DNA from: Aquabacterium sp.
Lineage (GTDB): Bacteria > Pseudomonadota > Gammaproteobacteria > Burkholderiales > Burkholderiaceae_C
Assembly: GCA_017989885.1 (NCBI GenBank)
Contig: JAGNPA010000013.1
Span: 6,548-13,539 of the forward strand
Direction: 5' to 3'
Length of the DNA stretch: 6,992 bases
The position numbers and the translations under genes were made by a program. Each line of letters opens with the position of its first letter. The first letter of the stretch is position 1. The notes under the pieces were generated by a model, which ran no database searches, had not been told where the DNA came from, and saw only the letters and a list, made by a program, of their open reading frames with translations. Positions 1 through 5,280 of the stretch are shown one piece after another.

Positions 1-725
1 TGCGCTTTCTGCAGGACGCCATCATGGCGGGGCACCACCAGTTGCTGCGCTATGCCAGCGAAAAGGGCCTGATCGACAACCCGCGCACCACCCTCGTCGC
101 CTGCATCCTGCAAGGCAACATGGCTTACTGGGCCCACTGCGGGGATTCGCGCCTGTACTTCGTGCGTGGCAACAAGCTGATCGCCCGCACCCGCGACCAC
201 TCCTACTCCGAGTTGCAGCAAACCCTGGGGCACAGCGCCTTGCCCAACGACCGTTTCAACCGCAACGTGCTGTTCACCTGCCTGGGCAGCCCCGGCAAGC
301 CGGTGGTCGACACGTCCGGCCCCTTGCTGCTGCAAGAGGGTGACCGCATCCTGCTGTGCTCCGACGGCCTGTGGGGCACGGTCGAAGACGACATCATCAC
401 CGACCACCTGGCTGCCAGCCCCATCGCCGAATCCGTGCCGGAACTGGTCGAGGTGGCGTTGCGCAACGGCGGCGCCAAGTGCGACAACGTCACCATCATC
501 GCGATGGAGTGGGAGTCGGCCACCGACGAAGACAAGCCCGGCGTGTCCACCGACGAGCTTGGCGACGAAGTCTTTGCCTCCACCATCCAGGCCAGCCTGG
601 GCAGCAATGCCGGCCCGGGCGACAATGTCGAAGACGACGACCTGGACGAAGCGGCCATCGAACGTTCGATCCGAGAGATCAACGAAGCCATCCGCCGCTC
701 CGCCAACGGAACCCGCAAAGTCTGA
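1..725 (+). CDS. PP2C-family protein serine/threonine phosphatase, 5'-truncated by the window edge
   Basis: Metal-dependent (Mn/Mg) phosphatase that removes phosphate from Ser/Thr residues in the cytoplasm. The reading frame is open from base 3 and has no stop before the ATG at 24, so that ATG is probably internal and the true start lies upstream. Visible PP2C motifs are GTT-like 'RTTLVA' (about 84-101), 'CGDSR' (138-152), 'CSDGLWG' (357-377, metal-binding Asp at 363-365) and 'CDN' (480-488, metal-binding Asp at 483-485). The N-terminal part with the first metal-binding Asp and the DGMGG-type motif is missing, about 80-100 residues judging from family length. After the catalytic core comes an acidic tail of roughly 65 residues (from about 520) ending in a basic, possibly helical segment. 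In related bacteria such phosphatases often sit beside a Hanks-type kinase, which would lie outside the window. The family is certain; the substrate is unknown. Confidence 0.88.
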   Translation, partial: RFLQDAIMAGHHQLLRYASEKGLIDNPRTTLVACILQGNMAYWAHCGDSRLYFVRGNKLIARTRDHSYSELQQTLGHSALPNDRFNRNVLFTCLGSPGKPVVDTSGPLLLQEGDRILLCSDGLWGTVEDDIITDHLAASPIAESVPELVEVALRNGGAKCDNVTIIAMEWESATDEDKPGVSTDELGDEVFASTIQASLGSNAGPGDNVEDDDLDEAAIERSIREINEAIRRSANGTRKV

Positions 726-797
726 TCGGACACGCCATCGCAACGCCAGCATGGCGGTCGGCCCGATCGGGACCTGCCCCCAGCTGCTGACACCCCG
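726..797 (+). other. Short intergenic gap between phosphatase gene and rdgB
   Basis: These 72 bases hold a small hairpin, CGCCA-gca-TGGCG (744-756), and a perfect 10-base palindrome CCCGATCGGG (762-771). There is no T-tract, so this is not a classical terminator, and no clear -35/-10 pair or Shine-Dalgarno sequence precedes the rdgB ATG. Read-through from the phosphatase gene into rdgB is likely. No gene fits here. Confidence 0.4.
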
Positions 798-1472
798 ATG
801 AGCAAACAATTGATTCTGGCGTCCAACAACGCCAAAAAACTGCGCGAACTGCAAGCCCTGATCACCCCGCTGGGGGTGGAGCTGGTCACGCAAGGCGCAC
901 TCGGCATTCCCGAAGCCGAAGAGCCCCACATCACCTTTGTCGAGAATGCCCTGGCCAAGGCACGTCACGCGGCACGCCTGGGCGGCGGCCCCGCGCTGGC
1001 CGATGACTCCGGCCTGTGCGTCAACGCCCTGGGCGGGGCCCCGGGTGTGCGCTCGGCGCGCTATGCGGTCGATGCCGGGCGCGTGGCCGAAGAGGCTGGC
1101 CGCGAGCACATCGACCCGGCGAACAACGCATGGCTGCTGGAGCAGATGGCCGCCCACACCGACCGCCAGGCGCACTTCACCTGCCTGCTGGTGGCCGTGC
1201 GCCACGCCGAAGACCCAGAACCGCTGATCGCCGAAGGCCACTGGTGTGGTCAGCTGCTGCACGCCCCGCAAGGCGAACACGGCTTTGGCTATGACCCGCT
1301 GTTGTGGCTGCCCGAACACCAGCTCAGCGCCGCCCAACTGCCGCCCGAGATCAAGAACGCAGTCAGCCACCGTGCGCTGGCCTGCCAGCAGCTGCTGCAA
1401 CTCATCACCGCCCGCTGGGGCATCGCCACCGACGGTTCGGCAAGCGCTCACTGGCCCTGGCAATCCGCATGA
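798..1472 (+). CDS. rdgB: RdgB/HAM1 family XTP/dITP (non-canonical purine NTP) diphosphatase
   Basis: Cytoplasmic house-cleaning enzyme that hydrolyses XTP, dITP and ITP to the monophosphate plus pyrophosphate, keeping deaminated purines out of DNA and RNA. The 224-residue product shows all family motifs: the N-terminal S-x-N-x-x-K (S9, N11, K14), 'FVENALAKARHAA' (about 47-59), 'ADDSGL' (68-73, with catalytic Asp D69/D70), 'GGAPGVRSARYA' (79-90), 'GFGYDP' (162-167) and 'SHR' (190-192). The start is fixed by the canonical 'LILASNNAKK' N-terminus directly after the ATG, although no good Shine-Dalgarno sequence is seen. The protein is longer than the 197-residue E. coli enzyme because of extra sequence around residues 95-112 and a C-terminal tail of about 20 residues after the last helix, ending in SAHWPWQSA. 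Its stop overlaps the hemW start (ATGA), and rdgB-hemW adjacency is also found in E. coli. Confidence 0.96.
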   Translation: MSKQLILASNNAKKLRELQALITPLGVELVTQGALGIPEAEEPHITFVENALAKARHAARLGGGPALADDSGLCVNALGGAPGVRSARYAVDAGRVAEEAGREHIDPANNAWLLEQMAAHTDRQAHFTCLLVAVRHAEDPEPLIAEGHWCGQLLHAPQGEHGFGYDPLLWLPEHQLSAAQLPPEIKNAVSHRALACQQLLQLITARWGIATDGSASAHWPWQSA

Positions 1473-2680
1473 TCCCCCTCCAACGCCCGGGTGCCCTGAG
1501 CGCCCTGCCCCCGCTGTCGCTGTACGTGCATCTGCCCTGGTGCCTGCGCAAGTGCCCCTATTGCGACTTCAACTCGCACGAACCAAGCGCGGCCCAGAGC
1601 GCAGGCTCCGCCGGCACCGGCCACCTGTCCGCGCAGACCGAAGCCCGCTATCTCGATGCCCTGCGCGCCGACCTCGAATCGGCGCTGCCCCAGATCTGGG
1701 GGCGCCGCGTCTACACCGTCTTCATCGGTGGCGGCACGCCCAGCCTGTTCTCGCCGGACAGCATCGACCGCCTGTTGTCCGACATCCGTGCCCGCCTGCC
1801 GCTGGAGGCCGACGCCGAGATCACGCTGGAGGCCAACCCTGGCACCTTTGAAACCGACCGTTTCAAGGCCTTCCATCAGGCCGGCATCAACCGCCTGTCC
1901 ATTGGCGTGCAGAGCTTTGACGACGCCAAACTGCGGGCGCTGGGGCGCGTACACAACCGCGCCCAAGCCATCGCGGCGGTCGAGGAGGCGCAGCGCAACT
2001 TCGAGACCTTCAACCTCGACCTGATGTACGCGCTGCCGGGCCAGTCGGCTGACGACCTGGAGGGCGACATCCAGCAGGCCCTGGCCTTCGAGCCCCCGCA
2101 CCTGTCGCTCTACCACCTCACGCTCGAGCCCAACACGCGCTTTGCCACCCAGCCCCCCAAAGGCCTGCCCGACGAGGACACCGCCTTCGACATGCTGGAC
2201 CACCTGATCGAGCGCACCACGGCCGCCGGCCTGCAGCGCTACGAGGTGTCGGCCTATGCCCGCCCCGGCCACGCCAGCGCGCACAACCTGAACTACTGGC
2301 AGTTTGGCGACTACCTGGGCATCGGCGCCGGGGCCCACAGCAAGATCAGCTTCCCTGACCGCATCGTGCGCCAGGTGCGCTGGCGCGAGCCGGCAGCCTA
2401 CATGGACAAGGCCATGCAGGGCCTGGCCTTGTCCAACGAGCAGGACGTGCCATTGAAATCACGGGCGTTCGAGTTCATGATGAACGCCCTGCGCCTCAAG
2501 GACGGCTTCGAGTTGCTGCGCTTTGCAGAGCGCACGGGCCTGACCCTGGCCAGCATCCAGCAACCGCTGGCCCAGGCCGAGGCCAAAGGCCTGCTGGCTC
2601 GGGATCTGGTCCGCGTCTGGCCGACCGAGAAGGGCTTTGATTTCCTGAGCGACCTGCAGGCGCTGTTTCTGCAGGACTGA
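1469..2680 (+). CDS. hemW: HemW, radical-SAM heme chaperone (HemN-like)
   Basis: Radical-SAM protein that binds heme and delivers it to respiratory enzymes; often mis-annotated as oxygen-independent coproporphyrinogen III oxidase. In the 403-residue product the [4Fe-4S]/SAM motif is C25-LRK-C29-PY-C32 followed by D33-F34. Phe in place of the fourth Cys of HemN's CxxxCxxCxC marks HemW rather than HemN. Also visible are the SAM-binding 'GGGTPSLF' (87-94), 'SIGVQSFDD', 'NLDLMYALPGQ' and the HemW heme-binding motif HNxxYW (H272-NLN-Y276-W277). The C-terminal HemN-type domain runs from about 300 to the end. The frame is open further upstream, to 1304, but the ATG at 1469 is chosen: it puts 'LSLYVHLPWC' at the usual distance from the N-terminus and overlaps the rdgB stop as ATGA, so translation is probably coupled; no strong Shine-Dalgarno sequence is present. 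A 20-residue Ala/Gly/Ser-rich insert (about 38-57) follows the cluster loop. Confidence 0.95.
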   Translation: MIPLQRPGALSALPPLSLYVHLPWCLRKCPYCDFNSHEPSAAQSAGSAGTGHLSAQTEARYLDALRADLESALPQIWGRRVYTVFIGGGTPSLFSPDSIDRLLSDIRARLPLEADAEITLEANPGTFETDRFKAFHQAGINRLSIGVQSFDDAKLRALGRVHNRAQAIAAVEEAQRNFETFNLDLMYALPGQSADDLEGDIQQALAFEPPHLSLYHLTLEPNTRFATQPPKGLPDEDTAFDMLDHLIERTTAAGLQRYEVSAYARPGHASAHNLNYWQFGDYLGIGAGAHSKISFPDRIVRQVRWREPAAYMDKAMQGLALSNEQDVPLKSRAFEFMMNALRLKDGFELLRFAERTGLTLASIQQPLAQAEAKGLLARDLVRVWPTEKGFDFLSDLQALFLQD

Positions 2681-2685
2681 ATCGC

Positions 2686-2720
2686 AAAAAAGCCGCCGCC
2701 CCTTGCGGGACAGCGGCTTT
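2686..2720 (-). terminator. Convergent terminator between hemW and fadD
   Basis: Outer arms AAAGCCGC (2689-2696) and GCGGCTTT (2713-2720) pair perfectly. On the minus strand the loop contains CCC-GCAA-GGG, a stem closed by a GNRA-type tetraloop, and the hairpin is followed by six T (plus-strand A-run 2686-2691), so it is a good intrinsic terminator for fadD. On the plus strand only TTT then C follows, so stopping of hemW transcripts should be weaker. Confidence 0.8.
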
Positions 2721-2773
2721 CTGCTTGTCTCCTCGGTCACCAGCCAGAGCGAAGCCCCGGCCGGACGCCTCGG

Positions 2774-4468
2774 TTATTTCTTTTCGTCGCGCAGTTCGCG
2801 ACGCAGGATCTTGCCCACGTTGGTCTTGGGCAGGTCGGTGCGGAACTCGATGTACTTGGGGCACTTGTAGCCGGTCAGCTGCTCGTGGCAATAGGCCTTG
2901 AGCGCCTCTTCGGTCAGCGTCGTGTCCTTGCGCACCACGAACAGCTTCACCGCCTCGCCAGCCTTGGCATCGGGCACGCCCACGGCCGCGCATTCCAGCA
3001 CGCCGGGATGCAGGTTGACCACCTGCTCGACCTCGTTGGGGTACACGTTGAAGCCCGACACCAGGATCATGTCCTTCTTGCGGTCCACGATGCGAACCTG
3101 ACCGCGCTCGTCCATGATGCCGATGTCGCCGGTACGGAAGAAGCCGTCGGCCGTCATGACCTTCGCCGTCTCGTCGTCACGCTGCCAGTAGCCAGCCATC
3201 ACCTGAGGACCACGGATGGAGATTTCGCCCACGCCGCCGATGGGCAGGTGGTTGCCGTCGTCGTCCAGGATCGCCACTTCGGTCGAGGGCAAGGGGTAGC
3301 CGATGGAGCCGTTGAACTCGGTGTTGTCCAGGCGGTTGGCCGTGGCCACCGGCGAGGTCTCCGACAGGCCGTAGCCTTCGACGATGGCGCAACCTGTGAT
3401 CTTCTTCCAGGCTTCGGCCGTGGCCTGTTGCACGGCCATGCCGCCACCCATCGACACCTTCAGGCCCGAGAAGTCGAGCTTGGCGAAGTCAGGGGTGTTG
3501 GCCAGCGCGTTGAACAGCGTGTTCACAGCCGGGAACTGGTTGACCTTGTAGCCACTGAGGGTCTTGATCACGGCCGGCAGGTCGCGCGGGTTCGGGATCA
3601 GGATGTTCATCGAACCCAGGCGCGCGCCCATGAAGTAGCACACCGTCAGCGAGAAGATGTGATACAGCGGCAGGGCACACACGGCCACCAGCGGGGCGCT
3701 GCCCAGCTTGTTCAGCTCAGGCTTGAACCAGGCTTCGTTTTGCAGGATGTTGGCCACCACGTTGCGGTGCAGCAGCGTGGCGCCCTTGGACACACCCGTG
3801 GTGCCACCGGTGTACTGCAGGAAGGCCACATCGGTGGGCTTGAGCGCCGGGCGGGCGTACTTGAGGGTACGGCCCTTGGACACGACGTCCTTGAAGCTGG
3901 TCAGCGTGCACTTGGCATTGTTGGGCAGGCTGTAAGCCGGCACCATCTTCTTGACGTTGCGCACCACGAAGTTGACCAGCGTGCCCTTCAGGAAAGGCAG
4001 CATGTCACCCATGGAGGCCAGCACGATGCGCTTGATCGGCGTGCGAGCGACGACTTCCTGCAGCGTGGTGGCGAAGTTCTCGAGGATGACGATCGCCTCG
4101 GCGCCCGAATCCTTGAGCTGGTGTTCCAGCTCGCGCGGGGTGTAGAGCGGGTTGACGTTGACGACCACGTAACCGGCGCGCAGCACGGCGGCAATGGCCA
4201 CCACGTACTGAGGCACGTTGGGCATCATCAGCGCCACGCGTGCGCCCTTGGCCAGGCCTTGCGCCTGCAGCCAGGCGGCCATGGCGTTGGACATCTCATC
4301 AATCTGACTGAACGTCCAATGCACGCCCATGAAGGAGGCCATGTCGCGCTGTGCGAACTGCTTGAACGACTGGTCCAGCAGGTCAGCCAACGATGAATAC
4401 TCTTCGGGATTGATTTCGGCGGGCACGCCTGGTTCGTAGTGGGCAAGCCAGGGTTTGGTACTCGTCAT
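2774..4468 (-). CDS. fadD: Long-chain fatty-acid-CoA ligase (acyl-CoA synthetase, FadD type)
   Basis: ATP-dependent activation of long-chain fatty acids to acyl-CoA through an acyl-adenylate, the entry step of beta-oxidation, at the inner face of the cytoplasmic membrane. The 564-residue product has the full ANL-superfamily motif set: P-loop 'YTGGTTGVSKG' (219-229), 'EGYGLSETSP' (364-373), 'GFFRTGD' (442-448, ribose-binding Asp D448), the hinge and FACS-signature region 'DRKKDMILVSGFN' (462-474) and 'PKTNVGKILRREL' (547-559) with the catalytic Lys K553 of the mobile C-terminal domain. The start at 4468 is preferred because AAGAGGA lies five bases upstream and 'KPWLAHYEPGVPAEI' is the usual FadD N-terminus. 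The frame stays open to 4693, but that extension is Cys/Arg-rich and unlike FadD. The gene stands alone, converges on hemW and diverges from the Tat/GMC operon. No signal peptide or membrane segment is evident. Other acyl-CoA synthetases share these motifs, so the chain-length assignment rests on overall similarity to FadD. Confidence 0.94.
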   Translation of the reverse strand: MTSTKPWLAHYEPGVPAEINPEEYSSLADLLDQSFKQFAQRDMASFMGVHWTFSQIDEMSNAMAAWLQAQGLAKGARVALMMPNVPQYVVAIAAVLRAGYVVVNVNPLYTPRELEHQLKDSGAEAIVILENFATTLQEVVARTPIKRIVLASMGDMLPFLKGTLVNFVVRNVKKMVPAYSLPNNAKCTLTSFKDVVSKGRTLKYARPALKPTDVAFLQYTGGTTGVSKGATLLHRNVVANILQNEAWFKPELNKLGSAPLVAVCALPLYHIFSLTVCYFMGARLGSMNILIPNPRDLPAVIKTLSGYKVNQFPAVNTLFNALANTPDFAKLDFSGLKVSMGGGMAVQQATAEAWKKITGCAIVEGYGLSETSPVATANRLDNTEFNGSIGYPLPSTEVAILDDDGNHLPIGGVGEISIRGPQVMAGYWQRDDETAKVMTADGFFRTGDIGIMDERGQVRIVDRKKDMILVSGFNVYPNEVEQVVNLHPGVLECAAVGVPDAKAGEAVKLFVVRKDTTLTEEALKAYCHEQLTGYKCPKYIEFRTDLPKTNVGKILRRELRDEKK

Positions 4469-4473
4469 CGTCG

Positions 4474-4480
4474 TCCTCTT
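4474..4480 (-). promoter_or_regulatory. Ribosome binding site of fadD
   Basis: On the minus strand AAGAGGA lies five bases before the ATG at 4468. It decides the start against the longer open frame reaching 4693. Confidence 0.7.
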
Positions 4481-4511
4481 GTCTGATCGGTTACGGCTCA
4501 ATTCAATGCCA

Positions 4512-4546
4512 ATGCAGCAGCGAGAGCAGCGGCTCCAGTGCTGCAT
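4512..4546 (-). repeat. Inverted repeat in the fadD 5' leader
   Basis: Perfect 8-base arms ATGCAGCA (4512-4519) and TGCTGCAT (4539-4546) are separated by 19 bases, 44 bases upstream of the fadD start. It could be a leader hairpin or an operator. It has no T-tract, so a terminator is unlikely. Confidence 0.4.
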
Positions 4547-4595
4547 GAATTCTGCAACACTCGCCCCCCCGGGTTCCCCCTCGAATCGCCTCACT

Positions 4596-4645
4596 GGGGC
4601 TGCTTTTTTGCTGTACACCACCTGAACAGGTGACTTTTCAGCCCC
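4596..4645. repeat. Nested inverted repeats, candidate operator
   Basis: The inner element is CACCTG-AA-CAGGTG (4619-4632), a perfect 14-base inverted repeat. It lies inside GGGGCTG (4596-4602) and CAGCCCC (4639-4645). The compact inner repeat has the size and symmetry expected for a dimeric repressor site. It does not resemble the FadR or PsrA consensus sequences as I know them. Its place about midway between the divergent genes suits regulation of either or both. The binding protein is unknown. Confidence 0.4.
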
Positions 4646-4728
4646 TACATGCACGGGTTTACGCCAAGTCACCGCAACGCACGTCAACATCAATTTGACT
4701 CACAATGTTTCCTATTTGAAAACTCCGC

Positions 4729-4733
4729 AAGGA
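4729..4733 (+). promoter_or_regulatory. Ribosome binding site of the Tat-signal protein gene
   Basis: AAGGA lies ten bases before the ATG at 4744, slightly wider than ideal. It favours this start over the in-frame ATG at 4774, which lacks any Shine-Dalgarno sequence. Confidence 0.55.
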
Positions 4734-4743
4734 AATCCACCTC

Positions 4744-5280
4744 ATGGTTGACCGCGCCATAGACCACCCCCTGATGCCCAAGCGGCGCTGGTTTCTGAAG
4801 ACCGCCTTGGCCATTGGCGCGGTGGGCGCCACCTTGGGCGGCCTGGTGTTCTGGCACCGTGGCCTGCGAGACGGCAAGCTCACGGCGCACGGCCGGGACG
4901 TGTGCCACGGCCTTGCCCGCGGCATCCTCGGCCCCATGCTGCCCAAGGATGCGGCCCAGCGCGCCAAGGTGCTGGAAGCACACCTCGACAACATGGAAGA
5001 CTTCATCCGCGGCACCCCCGCCGTGATGCAGATTCAGATCAACGCTGTCCTCGGATTGCTGGGCAACGCCCCCACCCGCTACCTGCTGACCGACCTGGGG
5101 AACTCCTGGCGCGAGGCCAGCGATGTCCAGATCGAGCGTGCCCTCGACACCATGCGGCTCAACCCCCTGCCCACGAATCGTCTGACCTACCAGGTCGTGC
5201 GGGGCCTGACCTGCATGAGCTTTTTCTCCAACAGCGCCAACTGGCCCCTGACCGGCTACACCGGCCCCCTCGACATATGA
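4744..5280 (+). CDS. Tat-signal small protein, probable small subunit of a GMC dehydrogenase (gluconate 2-dehydrogenase subunit 3-like)
   Basis: A 178-residue protein with the twin-arginine motif K13-R14-R15-W16-F17-L18-K19, close to the consensus S/T-R-R-x-F-L-K, followed by a hydrophobic stretch at about 20-37. That predicts export of the folded protein by the Tat system. No clear AxA cleavage site follows, so the segment may stay as a membrane anchor. The rest is mostly helical in appearance and ends in 'NWPLTGYTGP', resembling from memory the C-terminus of gluconate 2-dehydrogenase subunit 3-type proteins. Two Cys (C54 and one in 'GLTCMSFF') are present and there is no CxxCH heme motif. 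Its stop overlaps the start of the GMC oxidoreductase gene as ATGA, so the two are almost certainly partners. The likely role is to help fold the flavoprotein and carry it to the periplasm. Family membership is moderately certain; the Tat motif and coupling are directly visible. Confidence 0.8.
   Translation: MVDRAIDHPLMPKRRWFLKTALAIGAVGATLGGLVFWHRGLRDGKLTAHGRDVCHGLARGILGPMLPKDAAQRAKVLEAHLDNMEDFIRGTPAVMQIQINAVLGLLGNAPTRYLLTDLGNSWREASDVQIERALDTMRLNPLPTNRLTYQVVRGLTCMSFFSNSANWPLTGYTGPLDI

Larger units (their letters stand above)
4469..4743. promoter_or_regulatory. Divergent control region between fadD and the Tat/GMC operon
   Basis: This 275-base gap must hold the promoters of both fadD (minus) and the Tat/GMC operon (plus). 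It contains several inverted repeats, described separately, a run of seven C (4564-4570) and a T6 run (4604-4609). A good -35-like TTGACT occurs at 4695-4700 on the plus strand, but no convincing -10 follows at 16-18 bases, and I could not place a sigma-70 promoter confidently on either strand. No gene is supported here. Confidence 0.5.

Noticed and set aside
203..958. Minus-strand frame across the phosphatase-rdgB junction
   Set aside because: It is Ser/Arg-rich and antisense to two well-supported genes.
1304..1468. N-terminal extension of hemW by 55 codons
   Set aside because: It overlaps the conserved end of rdgB in another frame and precedes the normal HemW N-terminus; the ATGA overlap at 1469 fits better.
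2885..4396. 503-codon open frame on the plus strand, opposite fadD
   Set aside because: It lies entirely antisense to a clear fadD, is rich in His, Val, Gly, Arg and Gln as expected of a GC-rich shadow frame, and shows no recognisable domain.
4603..4615. T6 run as a terminator
   Set aside because: No stable hairpin lies directly before it; GGGGCTG pairs downstream rather than upstream.
4469..4693. N-terminal extension of fadD by 75 codons
   Set aside because: The added residues are Cys/Arg-rich and unlike FadD, while a Shine-Dalgarno sequence and the canonical N-terminus support the start at 4468.
4683..4699. Inverted repeat GTCAA-N7-TTGAC
   Set aside because: Five-base arms are short enough to occur by chance in a 275-base gap.
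4695..4723. Sigma-70 promoter for the Tat/GMC operon starting at TTGACT
   Set aside because: The -35 is good, but the best -10 matches (TGAAAA, GAAAAC, AAAACT) are poor and would start the RNA at the ribosome binding site.
4902..5276. N-terminal extension of the GMC enzyme
   Set aside because: It lies within the Tat-signal gene in another frame, is Pro/Arg/His-rich, and the Rossmann fold starts at the usual distance from the ATG at 5277.
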